Origin: Panopea generosa
Lineage: Eukaryota; Mollusca; Bivalvia; Adapedonta; Hiatellidae
DNA: 64,000 nt
Direction of reading: 5' to 3'
Assembly (NCBI GenBank): GCA_029582155.1
Contig: CM055901.1
Coordinates: 39,608,616 to 39,672,615 of the forward strand
Position 1 is the stretch's first letter; each line of letters opens with the position of its first letter. A model generated the notes under the pieces. It was not told the DNA's origin and searched no databases. It worked only from the letters and a program-made list of their open reading frames with translations. Positions 34,718-46,239 of this stretch are shown here, in pieces. A program made the translations under genes and the position numbers.

Positions 34718-35022
34718 ACAATTAATGGTTGACTGAATATTTAGCATCAATTTTTGTCATCGAGGGTTTACTGTTCCGATGTTCAGTTAACCTAACCACT
34801 GTTTCCTGCAAAAGTTAACCAGTACTTGAGCACACCCAACAACCGCAAGTAACTGATAATTTTTTTACTCGAATCAGCAGTGAGAGACAAATGATATTGA
34901 GACTCAATGTTGTATGTCAGTCATCACAGAGACTGTCGCCGGGTTGGGATTCGAACTCGAGACACCAGGATTGATAGTTAGACACGTAACTGACTGCGCT
35001 AATCGGGCCTGTCACAATTAAT
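34718..35022 (-). mobile_element. tRNA-derived SINE nested in the TTAA element, 9-bp target duplication
   Basis: On the minus strand it reads AGGCCCGATTAGCGCAGTC (A-box region), then GAGTTCGAATCCC (B box), then a body with CTCAAGTACTGGTTAAC. It is the same family as 7,171-7,399. The perfect repeat ACAATTAAT flanks it at 34,718-34,726 and 35,014-35,022. Confidence 0.75.
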
Positions 35023-36584
35023 TGGCCTTAATTTGTATTTTAATAACAACTTTTAGATACCATGTCGTTTTCACACCTTATGTTTTGGCATTAACCTCTT
35101 GTTTTTATTGTTAATTGGATTATCACACCTGTTCAAACAGCCTGCAATTATAATATTGTGAAAGTTTGATATATCAATTTCACAATATTTTGGAAGAGTA
35201 TATAAAATTACAAATTAAATTTCAGAAATCAGCTGAGCTATATGTTATAAGCACATTTTTAAGAGCTTCCCACTGGATAATATACACTAAGTTTATATGT
35301 ATGTCGCATATGGTCATCTTCGTACTGAAATCATCAGAAATTGTATCCTTGGATAGTAGTACGCCAAGGCATTGGTATGCTTCATTCTACAATCTTAAGT
35401 CCTACCCCAAAGTATAAAGGCGTTTTGCGCGTGATGTCACCAGAAGCTTGACACTGAGGCAATGTGAAATCACATATTAGGAAAACTAAAAACAACACTG
35501 CCCACAAAACATATCGCATTACTCCACCCACTTATTCCGCTGGAGAAAACAATGTTTAATGGGTTAAGTCCTTCAATTCAGAATCGTTTTCGCGTTTAAT
35601 TGTCTACCTTCGATGTTCACTAATGCACTGTATATCTGTATATAAACTGATTACGTATATTAGTGTATATACATAAGAGTTTCAGTAGAGAGCAGTCACT
35701 AACGACACAATACAATTTGCGCGATAACTAGAACGGAAGTGCAGTTATGACGTCACCGAATACCTCCATCACAAAAGAGCTACAAAATGGCGGCGCCCAT
35801 AGCATTTAGGAAACGCTTGAAATCATGATATTTAATGTCATTTTTCTCATTTGATAAATTTCGTACAATTAAAATTTGTTGATTTTTGTGTTATTTACAT
35901 GTCTATTTAACGATAAATAGCCATTTATATTCTGACGTGCGGTACCCTTTAATAACGGATACATAATTTGTTACTTTCACGCGAATGAACACAGGCGAAT
36001 AGCGTTGGTGTATTCTAGAGCTATACACGAGGGCTGCGTTTAACCGTTAAACAGTACATGTTTAATGCCTGGTTCCCTAAAATTGTTGCGTACTTTGTGC
36101 TAATTTGAGGTTGAGCCAGTGTCAAGGAAAATATGTTAGCTAACGTTATCAAACGTAAAATCAAGGGAAGCAACTGCATAACGACCTACATTTGAAACTG
36201 AAAATCAAATACATATCTTAAAATGCGACGTTAACGTCAAAATGGCGCAATAGCTTGGTTTGTTAACGTGCACGTCATATTACATTTTATCAATCTGAAC
36301 GTCGTGTGTTCAAGACCCGTCAATGACGGTTTCTTTTTTCTTTTTTAAATTAAAATAGTTTTTATTATAATTATTCTTTCATTTTATACTCGGATGAAAT
36401 ATAAAGGAAGTACTTGTACATATAATTTAGAAGCACATCTAATAAAGAGGTTGATAAATGGACATCATGAGCATTAAAGTTGCCTTGTAGTGGTAACAGT
36501 CCCGGTGAGTGAAAACATAATAAGGCTACTCCCTTTGAGTGGCGCAACCGAACATGTGTATTAAAGACATTAATACACGACATC

Positions 36585-36668
36585 GCCGGGCTAGGAGGTG
36601 ATAATCGGCCCAAATTCATTATGCCCGAGGGCCATTATTCATTTTCCGGGCTGATTATCACCTCCGCT
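36585..36668. repeat. Hairpin (copy B)
   Basis: Identical copy of 26,058-26,141. Confidence 0.7.
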
Positions 36669-39590
36669 GGCACTGTCATGTATTAACCTCTAAATAATTC
36701 CTTGTAAATGTTAACCGTGCTGACCACAGACATGTTTGTTCGTGTTTAGCCAGTTATCAAACGTTGCAAACAAATTAAGGAGGAATATACCTTTTAAATT
36801 ATTTTCGATATCAGTAGAGTCTAGTATATTTGGTATATAATGAAACTAGAAGTAATTTCCAAAATGAATATATTTTTTTTCTGCGGTAAGTATATTTATA
36901 TGTGACGTCGTAAACATGGCTATGTTCAGCCTTTTTGACATCCGAATTTATAGCAGCAAAATCGTGTATTTTTCGACCTCAGTTGAGTTTTATCTATTAT
37001 ATAGAATTGAAACATAACCAAATTCTAAAAATACTAGCGAAAAACAGGAACTATATTCTCTTTCGATTTTTTTTAGAAAAAAGGGCTACAAATCAAAATT
37101 GCATAAAAACAAACCAAGCGGTTTTTGCATCATTCTTATATGATTTTATACAATACACTGTTTATTGTTCAATGATTGTGAGATTTTTAGAAAAATTAAC
37201 AATCTAGATTTATCACAATATTCAATTATTTAACCGTACCCTACGTCAAAAACAACGCTTTAAAGCAAACGTCAACATTAGTATAGCGCATTGATTTACA
37301 CAATGATTATCCGCATTTAAATCCTGATAGCCATGTATTAAACGTTTTCAAACATGTTTATATTAACATAAGAAATATTCAGTTGCCTATCTCTGTTTAT
37401 ATGTCTCTGCTACATGTACAAATATCTCACTTATGTTTAATATTCTAATATTTAAATTAAATCTTCAAAGTCACTCATTTCTCTTTAACTATTCGAGTTT
37501 CAAGAAGTGCCGCTAAAAAAGGATATCACCGATATTATCAACGACGGATTTCAACCGGAATTTAACAGAAATGTAAGCATTCCAATCGTGAAACATCGGG
37601 TATTTCCGTATTCTCCGTCTATTGCGTAGCATAAAGGCCGATGTGGTAAGCATTCTTGTTAGTCTAATACAAATCCACGGACTGGTTCACTCTACTGCCG
37701 GTTCGGAGAAAGTGAACACTGCTGCATTTGACTACCATTTTGTTTTTTTTCTTACGGAGTAAATGAATTCCTGGTTTCCAGCTCCGTGCCAATCTTACAT
37801 CGAATGCCATGTATACTACGCAGCCCCAATCTGCGAACATTATAGAGGAATTCCGATTATTTATCAACAAGAGGAGAAGACTCTCACGCTCAGTCCCATT
37901 CTGGCAAGTATTTCCTGCATCAGAATTTAACATTGTATACATTTCTGTATGGTATCAACATGTTTGTTCAGGCTTTAATGTTTATTTATGCATACAAGAC
38001 TGCACTAACCTCTATCTTGAACGACCAGATGTAACCAATGAAATTCATACGGGCTGAATTTCCGGCCTAAATATTGGCATTCTTAAATAAATTACATTAA
38101 AGAATTTTTAAAAAATAAGTCAAACATTAAAACTTTTTAAAAACGTGCTAAAAGATTAATACGTGCATCAAATATTATAATGTGCCCAATGGAAAAGGAC
38201 GCCAATTGCATCAGGAGTCACGTGACAGTCAAGAAACGTAGACTGGCTACTGTATGCAGGTTAAGTCTAATACCCTGCACTGTAATGAGTAATAGTCTTG
38301 GTCATATGCTACGCTTGCTTTTCTTAATCAAAGCACTCTAGAACTGATTGGGGCGGTGCATATGAAATGTAAAATGTCGCTATTGTTTTAAACAAACAGG
38401 TCAGTTTGCATACGTTGAAGTAGAATAATCCCGATTACCTTTGATTCTTATACAGGGTACAAAATATACTTGTTCTATGCTTAACGTTGACCCTTTCCTC
38501 GAATAAGTCAGAGAATGTAACTGAATGGTTTGCCCTTGAAAGTGTATTTTCTGCTATAGTAGGAATATCAACTGTTAAATTTGGCAAATGTCCAACTTCA
38601 AGATATTAGTTCAACTCAATGATATGAGATTTGTATCTTCAACTCAACTCGTGATATTTTCAGAAATACCAAGCTTTCTATCATATACAGTATAAATATC
38701 AAAGTGCTCTGAATCTAGCACGATGAATTCCACTTTGAGTATATTCATTTACTATTTTCTTTATTGATTTCTCTAGCGAAACAGTGAAACAATTCGTTTA
38801 AAAGACGAAAAGTAGAAATGTGTATGTCGACATTAATAATTGATTCTTACATTTATATTTTCTGGGGCCCTATATCACCCCATAAACGGAACCGCACTAG
38901 CCAATATGTTATGGCGCCGATTTTTAGACACATCTGGATGTTTGCATAAACACAAATGCTTAAGCTCTTATTTGTTTAAATGGAAATTATCTACCGTTAC
39001 AATTATTGGAAATATATGAAATATTTACTAAATAACAAAAAAACAGCACTGACATTATTCATAACTCGATCAATCTCGAATTCTTTTTAGGAATACAACT
39101 TTATTTTTAAACATTTGGGAGAAACCGCAAGTCATGTGATCGACATTAACATAGCTCTATTCTTACTGGCATAAGTAAGTATAGTTCCTTGGCATAAGGG
39201 ACATATCTAGAAAAGTTTCGTTCCCGTATTCAATGAAATATGGTAAATATATTTTCGGCTAATAATTAAACACGCAGTTGTCTGTTTTCAATTGCTGTCT
39301 AAGATGGCGTCTTGAAAAATATTTTGGTCACGTGACCATAGTTCAGCGCGTCTGTATTCATGCGCTTTAATTCCTGTGTGCTGATTAATAGCACTGAATA
39401 TAAACTTGGAATTTATACGATACACAATTGTTTATATGTATACATTGTTGCTGTCTGTTATAATATTAATGTTTTCGTTGAAATAGGCGAATCTACTGTT
39501 TATAGTGAATTCGAACGCTTATCAGGGGGTAGAACTATTTGATTGGTGATTGTTAGGTTTGCATTAACACAATACACGGTTGTAGATTTG

Positions 39591-40276
39591 GAGTACTACT
39601 AAAACCCGGTCAAATTCCGGTCAATCCGGTCACTTTTCCGGCCGTGGCGAAAAGGCAAATGTGGCGTGTATACTAGTGATTATGATGTTAAACAGCCCAA
39701 ATCCCATTAATAATTCGTCGTCGTAAGTTTTTCTTAACGCTTGCACTTTGATCTGTGTCATTTTGGCGAGCAGGATAAGCTGATTAAGTAACTAGTGGAC
39801 AGCATCGGCAGAGTAGCTACTTCTCCCGGTGCTGCACCACTGACTGGATAAGACGCCACACCGGTAAAATCGCCAGGTTTTTTATAGAAAATATATGTCT
39901 TCTGTATCGAGCGAAATAAACAATTATATGTAATTGATTTTGTTGTTATTTTCATTGTTATAGATTCAGCATATCTTAATCTTTGTAAGAATTGATTAAA
40001 ACCATGGTTATTTACAACGAATATACTTTAAATATCCATTCAAACGCAGCCGGAATTAGTCAAAAACGGCAAAAATCGTCAAAAAAAAGTCTTAAAAAGG
40101 TAAACTTCAAGACCAAATTTAAGGCATTGTTTTATTTTTTCCATATATTTCCTTTATATATATGTCAAGGGCATTGCATAATTAATGGGACATCATAATC
40201 ACTAAAATATACGCCACATTTGTCGTTTCCCTACGGCCGGAAAAGTGACCGGGTCGGCCGGGTTTTAGTAGTACCC
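39591..40276. mobile_element. MITE with 9-bp target duplication (copy B)
   Basis: The same element as 29,064-29,763, flanked by GTAGATTTG on both sides. The segment TTAGGGCAGTTTAA, or an equivalent register, is missing from the right arm, leaving 686 bp. Confidence 0.75.
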
Positions 40277-40308
40277 GTAGATTTGCGGTATTGAAAAAAA
40301 ATCATTTT

Positions 40309-40395
40309 AGCTCCGAGAGCGGCTGCTAAAGCACCGCCCCAAAAAATAAACATGTGAAGCTCTGAGAACGGTTGCTAAAGCACCGCCCCCAAAAA
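40309..40395. repeat. 48-bp direct repeat (copy B)
   Basis: Identical to the pair at 29,796-29,882. Confidence 0.7.
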
Positions 40396-41078
40396 CCAAA
40401 AGGACTTTGTTTAAGAAAAGGAGTTTTCTTTGGGTATGACTTTATGAAAACAGGACTTTTTCTACGAAAAGGAGCGATTAAATCAATATTTCTTTATTTT
40501 GATGTTTTTTATTATGATATTATTGAAGAGAACATTAAATAAAACTTACATGTGTATTTTCAGAAAATTCCTTTGTCCAATTAATGTTTTATTATAAAAA
40601 TGAAATCATAATATATGTATCGAAATGGGAAATTGGTTTTACGAATTTAAAAATATTTATTCGGACGGAAATCATGGCAGTTATTTTGATCTTTGTCATT
40701 GAAAATATCTAATAATATAAACATCCAAACTATACTTTTTTTAAATACTATTAAATCTCCGGAGAAGTCCGATCAACCAATCAAAAATGTTATTCAATTT
40801 TCGCTAAATAAAAATGAGTTTTGTGCTCGGACGTTTTGTCTTTTAGAAAAGCTAGCGTCACATATGACTAGGAGTAACGGTATGAAGTTGGGGCAGGGTA
40901 CCAAACTATCAAATCTTGTAGTTCGGGAAATCCCAAAATAACTGACCTAGTTGTCAAAAACAAATTATTGTGAAATAACGTCTGAATGATTTTGTTTTCA
41001 TCAAAGCAAAATATAGTTCTAAAGTCAAGCTTAACGCGTTTACGGTAGGTAAACGGAGGTAAACAGGATTTTCTTTTG

Positions 41079-41276
41079 TCAGAGTAGTAACATTGTCACG
41101 AAAAATAGATAAATTAGACCCAAATATACGTCAAACAGATAGGCGTCACCAGATTTCGATCGCATGGCAGGATGACGGACTTGACATGAGGCTGTAGAAG
41201 CAAGGACTTGTATAGAAGGATAGGAAACTTGCATCTCCTGACTAAATGTTGATAAAACAGCACACGAACGATTCAT
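41079..41276 (-). CDS. Short ORF (copy B), uncertain
   Basis: Identical to 30,566-30,763; see that entry for the conserved N-terminal part. Confidence 0.25.
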   Translation of the reverse strand: MNRSCAVLSTFSQEMQVSYPSIQVLASTASCQVRHPAMRSKSGDAYLFDVYLGLIYLFFVTMLLL

Positions 41277-41893
41277 TATTTGGTAAATTAATCATTCATA
41301 ACTCACAGGGAATTGATTTCTGAACATAAAATGTAAGTTGTATTTCATCTTAGATGTTTAAACAAGGTTTGATCATGCACAATAATCTTGAATTAAAGAT
41401 ATTGAGGTTTGAAGGAAAATTTCTAGTCATTCGTTATTATTTTAGCTGCAGTAAACAAATTTTGCAATCGGATTCACTTCAACAATTTTAAACACAAATT
41501 GTTGGGAATGGTGTTGTTTTGATGAGAATTTCATACTGCAATATTTGCATTCCCACTGCAATCGGCCTAAATGAACTATATGGATTTACTGCATTTCATT
41601 TCCCAATGAAAAACACTTGCAGTCTGGCGGAGCTAAAAGGACCAGTTTGCATTTCATTGGTTGCACGATTTTGTTTTGCTAGTGAGATGTCACGTTGCCG
41701 TTAGTTTCACGTGACGTTTGTCGTATGTTGTCTTTACAAATGCATGCACTTATTCAGTATGTTGACAATGTTGCCGTTACATTCATGACATTGGCTTTGC
41801 GGTTTAATGCGTATAAATTGCTTTTTAAATATCAATATTACAAAAATAACGCAACAGTTTTATCTAAAATAGCTGGAGAATATAATGTAAATA

Positions 41894-42050
41894 TAAGGAT
41901 TAAAAGCCGAATTTTGAGTTTTCATCGGATGATGAAAAACATTAGGCTAGTTAATGTTACCGAGAAGCCCTTCGGGCTTCACAAACATTAAACTGGCCTT
42001 ATGTTTTTCATCACCCGATGAAAACTAAAAATGTGGCTTTTAATCCTTAA
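41894..42050. repeat. Long hairpin (copy B)
   Basis: Identical copy of 31,381-31,537. Confidence 0.8.
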
Positions 42051-42303
42051 ATGTAAGAATTTTGATTTATGTTCCTGAGTCAAGGAATTATATAGAAAAA
42101 GAAAGGCAATTGATTGAGATTTTGTGAACGCTGGCGTATTCATGCAAAATCTCGCAATATCTTGTTTTCAATTATCTAAACTACCATTCATCTCAGGAAT
42201 ACAGATCATATTTCTTACACTGCAGAATGAAATTGTCATTAAAACAATACCATTTCCGGAAATTTGTGTTTAAAACTGTTGAAGTACTTGTGATTACAAA
42301 ATT

Positions 42304-42675
42304 TGTACACTGCAGCTAAAATAACAACAAATTACAAGAAAAAAATTTCAAACCTCAATATCTTTAATTCAAGATCATTTTGCATGATCGAAACATGTTT
42401 AAACATCTAAGATTACATACAACTTACAGTTTATGTACAAGAAATCAGTTGCCTGTGAATTATGAATGATTAATTTGCAAATTATGAATACTTTGTGTGC
42501 TGTTTCATCAACATTTAGTCAAGAAATGCAAGTTTCTTATCCTTCTATACAGGTCCTTGCTGAGATGAATGGAAGTTAAGAAAATTGAAAACGAGACATT
42601 GCAAGATCTTGCGTGAATACGCAAGCTTTCACTAACTCTCAATCAGTTGCATTTCCTTCCCTATATGATTCTTTG
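42304..42675 (-). repeat. Older inverted and rearranged piece of the duplicated block
   Basis: 42,308-42,561 is the diverged reverse complement of about 30,690-30,955 of unit A (for example TCAACATTTAGTCAAGAAAT). It is followed by the reverse complement of about 31,565-31,690 (GAGATGAATGG...TTGAAAACGAGACATTGC). In a simple inversion the second piece would come first, so the order is rearranged and about 600 bp are missing between them. Confidence 0.75.
42484..42579 (+). CDS. 31-residue ORF matching the short ORF of the block, uncertain
   Basis: It reads MNTLCAVSSTFSQEMQVSYP and then SIQVLAEMNGS. It aligns to the start of 30,566-30,763 and ends where homology to the block stops. No function is known. 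Confidence 0.2.
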   Translation: MNTLCAVSSTFSQEMQVSYPSIQVLAEMNGS

Positions 42676-42897
42676 GTAGAAGTGAAAATAAATGAGTCGT
42701 CTGTTTTTCGGTATATTTAGCATGTGTGTAATGAACTGAACGTTGCATATTGGCTGTTAAGTTTGTTGTAGTGAAAAAAAACAACGTCTGTAACCGGAAA
42801 TTATGGCGCTTTATAATCTAATTCGCTTTGCTCAAACGAAAACAAATCGTTTATTTTCTTTTCAAAGCAGACTGAGGGAATTAAAGAGAACAAGACC

Positions 42898-43504
42898 TGG
42901 TATAGGAATTGTCACTTGCATTGCCGTTATAACATAATTTTACAATAAAGATGCACAAATCGATCTGTCAAACATCCTGTCATAATAGTAGTCTGCAACA
43001 GCTGATACCATGAAGATTGTATTGTATTTGCATGAAGCACACTTGTCTTGCAATGGCTATCTATCAATATACAAACTCAAATAAATTACAACTTTATTTA
43101 AAATGTCCAATATCTGACAGAAAGTGTATACCAACTTTCAAAAATAATTACTTCATAACCACAATATCAACCTCATTTAGCTGTGTGAAATTATACAGTT
43201 TTAAATACCACATAAACACCATGTTTTCTTTTTTATACTTTACTTTGACCCTTTTTTGGGTGGGAGTGAGGGGATCTTATAAAAATATGTGTAAACAACG
43301 TAACTATTCGGCAAATGCAATGACCTCGAATGGAGAGGGCTTCCACATGTATCACATATATACCGACTGTATCGCACAAGTTGGCTCGTGCTCTATACCC
43401 TTGACTGAACATTACACATATATGTATTCATCTGCTTTAAACCCATAATGAATATATTTATTTTCATGGTATAGGAATTGTCACTTGCATTGCCGTTATA
43501 ACAT
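42898..43504. repeat. Perfect 38-bp direct repeats around 531 bp
   Basis: TGGTATAGGAATTGTCACTT and the next 18 bases occur identically at 42,898-42,935 and 43,467-43,504. The enclosed 531 bp carry no recognised gene. The structure could be an unusually long target duplication or a templated insertion. Confidence 0.85.
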
Positions 43505-43890
43505 TGAACAAAAACAAAGAACGGGCAACTTATGTCAATCTATTACTAATATTTAAATTCTTTATCTAAACTATTCGTTAATTGAACCACATGAACAGCT
43601 TTACGTTCAAGTCTGATCCAAGCAAATGTATAATATTACGTTCACAATATCAAAACGACATAATTTTTTATATCCTTAACAAACATGCAACATTTTGCGC
43701 ATATATGAGCCTATTTCATAATGTAAGAATAGTAGTATGGTACAATTCGTACCAAACGTTCTCAGATGCCAATCTGTGCCAAAATGATTGTATACTATTT
43801 GATAGACCGGTATGATAACAAATGACATACATTTCAGTCAAACAGGTAACATTTACACTCATTTACTAGCAATTTATAATATATTATTAG
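43505..43890. other. No recognisable feature
   Basis: Plain AT-rich sequence between the 38-bp repeats and the minisatellite. Confidence 0.35.
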
Positions 43891-43904
43891 TATTATAATA
43901 CTTT

Positions 43905-44400
43905 GTCCAATACCTAGTCCGTACCAAGTGGCTTTGGACTTCAGTCTGTACCAAGTGGTTTTGGACTGCCCAATATACAATATTGTCAAATAAAGAGTCC
44001 GTACCAAGTGGCTTTGGACTCCACAGTCTGTACCAAGCGGCTTTGGACTGCCCAATATACAATATCAAACAATTTACATTCCCTATTTATACTGTATTAT
44101 TTCTATTAAAATACATGGTCCGTACCAAACAGCTTTGGACTCCAGACTGTATCAAGCAGTTTCAGACTGCCCAATATTCATTATAGTCAAATGGTTTTGG
44201 ACTGCCCAATATACAATATTGTCAAATACATAGTCCGTACCAAGCGGCTTTGAACTCAAGGTTGTACAGCCCAATATATGATATCAAACAATTTACATTC
44301 CCAATTAATACTGTATTACTACTATTAAAATACTCTGACAAATATACAGTCTGCACTAAGTGACCTAAGGACTCTATACCAATAATCTTTAAACTGCTCA
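43905..44400. repeat. Degenerate minisatellite, GTCCGTACCAAGTGGCTTTGGAC
   Basis: Paired units such as GTCCGTACCAAGTGGCTTTG and GTCTGTACCAAGCGGCTTTG alternate with TGCCCAATATACAATAT. A higher-order period includes AACAATTTACATTCCC at about 44,069 and 44,288. Peptides of the type SPKPLGTD in reverse frames are by-products. Confidence 0.8.
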
Positions 44401-44750
44401 ATGCACGATAGTGCATTCCTGACGAAAAGTTACATTTACCAGTATTAAATAAAATTGTACCGTATAGTTGATCAGTATATGGCACCATAGTCAAACCATG
44501 GTTGAACCCATTGCCATATGACCATGTTTGATGATGGTTTAATGGTCATGGACCGTCATGGTTTAGACATGGACAATGGTCCTCTTACATCAGTCACAGA
44601 GTCAGAGCATAATGCAGCAACAGACAAAATCAACTATAATTGACCATGATCAGACAAGATAGCTGCTGTCATGCAAACTCTGTCAAATTATGAAAAATAG
44701 ATGAACTGGAGATATTTCAAAATGAAAACAGATTGAATGTTTAAAGGGAT

Positions 44751-44932
44751 TACAGTCAAACCTGTGCAAGTGATCACCTCTATTAAGCAGCCACTTGTAT
44801 TAAGCAGCCACATTTACTCTTCCCAATTTTTATGCTTTCAGTGCAGATTAACCTGTATTAAGCAACAGTCTGTCTTAAGAGGTCACTTTTGCTCCTCCCA
44901 TTGACTGGCTGCTTAAGACAGGTTTGACTGTA
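44751..44932. mobile_element. 182-bp MITE, TA-flanked, TIR CAGTCAAACCTGT
   Basis: The ends TACAGTCAAACCTGT and ACAGGTTTGACTGTA are perfect inverted repeats. The interior has repeated TTAAGCAGCCAC. TA target and size fit a Tc1/mariner-derived MITE. A decayed relative is at 6,419. Confidence 0.8.
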
Positions 44933-45850
44933 TATCAGGCAAAAATTCTATAAATGTCTTTAAAAACAAAATTATTTTTAAAATGGTTAAACTACATCTC
45001 ACTATCATTAATAAGTCAAATCCGAATGGTTTAGTATGTAAAATCTACCAAAATGTGACAAAATCGCTAGTTAAATCAGAGTGGTAAACTTGAAATGAAA
45101 TCCCCATTCTAAAAAAAGACAGCACTTAAATACTGCTAGATGACCTTTGCATTATTATTATGACTCTTTCTAAAATGAAACAATTATTACTACGTGTAGA
45201 CCTGTATAACGGATCAAATTGAAATCAAACTGAAATCACATGACTCATTTAATATGTCACAAAATATGTTGCAATTTTAAGCGGGAATCTATTTCAATCT
45301 AACCTAGGCACGTAGCTCAAGTTAGGAAATCCCTTTTCAGTATATTATTTTAGCATGTTTATTTTAGCATTTATATATTGGCAATACGGGGTCAGTAGGC
45401 ATGATATACGGTACTAGTATTGGAGAAAACTATTTATAGCCAGTTTTAAAATTTTGTAAAATCCTGATATTCCATTTTACATTATTGTGCATTTCTTTTT
45501 ATATTGATGTACAAAAATATAAACTGGTTCATAAAAAATATAAGTGAGTGGGGTATTTTCACCATGCCAAAAAACTTACTTTGAGTCATCCTTCTATATG
45601 TTTGGTTAGATATTTATGTATGATCATAAATCACAAGCATTGTTGATGTTTGATATTTCAAGAATGTTCTTCAGTCATTTTCGATGACAATTAAGGTATA
45701 AATAAATTACTTAAAAACAGAGTGAAATAAAATTAGAACGATGTTCAGAAAAAATATCCACATGGTACATTGGTATAATGGCACAGTGACATTATTTTAT
45801 TGATGAAAACTGTTTGACTGTGAAAAAAACATGGTTATTATCAAAGTCAA
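44933..45850. other. No recognisable gene
   Basis: AT-rich sequence between the MITE and the 49-bp repeats. The surroundings at 44,475-44,590 and 45,999-46,060 are both rich in ACCATGG-like words, so the whole may be one element of about 1.6 kb. Confidence 0.3.
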
Positions 45851-46012
45851 GGGTGAACCATGGTCATATCTGACCAAAGTCATTGTTGGAGAAATGACAA
45901 GGGTGACCATGGTCATGTCTGACCAAAGTCATTGTTGGAGAAATGACAAGGGTGACCATGGTCATATCTGACCAAAGTCATTGTTGGAGAAATGACAAGG
46001 ATGACCATGGTT
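45851..46012. repeat. 49-bp tandem repeat, about 3.3 copies
   Basis: GGGTGACCATGGTCATATCT, GACCAAAGTCATTGTTGGAG and AAATGACAA form one unit. Copies start at 45,851, 45,901 and 45,950, with a partial one at 45,999. The copies differ at only one or two positions. Confidence 0.9.
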
Positions 46013-46239
46013 CAAACATGGTCAAACATGGTGGGCTATTATAGCATGGTCATTTTCTTTGCAGGTCCCGGATTTCAGACTTGCACTATTTTTAACCCCC
46101 GAGTTCAACCTGCATTTATATATTAAGTTGGTCAACATCATATTATTATCTTGTAATGAAAATATTTATTTTTATATTATGCCAGCTATCTGAAAGAGAT
46201 CATTGTTTCAAGTCTCCAACAGCCAGTTTATAACATCTG

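Larger units (their letters stand above)
32997..35948. mobile_element. 2,952-bp DNA transposon inserted at TTAA (piggyBac- or Kolobok-like)
   Basis: Unit A has a single TTAA (25,422-25,425) where unit B has TTAA, the insert, and TTAA (32,993-32,996 and 35,949-35,952). The ends are AGGGGAACGCA and, reversed, AGGGTACCGCA. Subterminal inverted sequence GTGACGTCATAACTGCACTT, followed by CCG, occurs near 33,171-33,196 and reversed near 35,734-35,757. A TTAA target with precise borders fits piggyBac and Kolobok elements. No transposase is recognised; a small Cys-rich ORF and a nested SINE are inside. It is likely non-autonomous. Confidence 0.85.
31788..42304. repeat. Tandem segmental duplication, unit B (10.5 kb)
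   Basis: This is a direct copy of 24,217-31,787. It differs by a 2,952-bp TTAA-flanked insertion at 32,997-35,948 and by loss of 14 bp near 40,188. Its junction with unit A is GATTACAAA|ATTTCAGC, and its right end continues into unrelated ATTTGTACACTGCAGC. Near identity means the event is very recent or was homogenised. An assembly that placed two haplotypes in tandem should also be considered. Confidence 0.95.

Noticed and set aside
24265..42000. Many paired 60-98 residue ORFs repeated in the two block copies
   Set aside because: They are identical because the DNA is duplicated. They show no known motifs, and several lie over the LTR, gag antisense or MITE, so identity is not evidence of coding.
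24217..42304. Duplicated block as a haplotype assembly artefact
   Set aside because: Not fully excluded. I favour a true tandem because the copies differ at only a few bases, less than expected between bivalve haplotypes, and the junction shows microhomology; it is listed for checking instead.
43017..43448. 143-residue ORF between the 38-bp repeats
   Set aside because: Composition is that of random AT-rich translation, with no conserved motif.
43905..44400. Possible CRISPR-like array
   Set aside because: The spacers are themselves repeated and the repeats are diverged; the genome is clearly eukaryotic.
43834..44494. Reverse-strand ORFs with SPKPLGTD/QSHLVRT repeats
   Set aside because: They are readings of the minisatellite; unit changes do not keep the frame.
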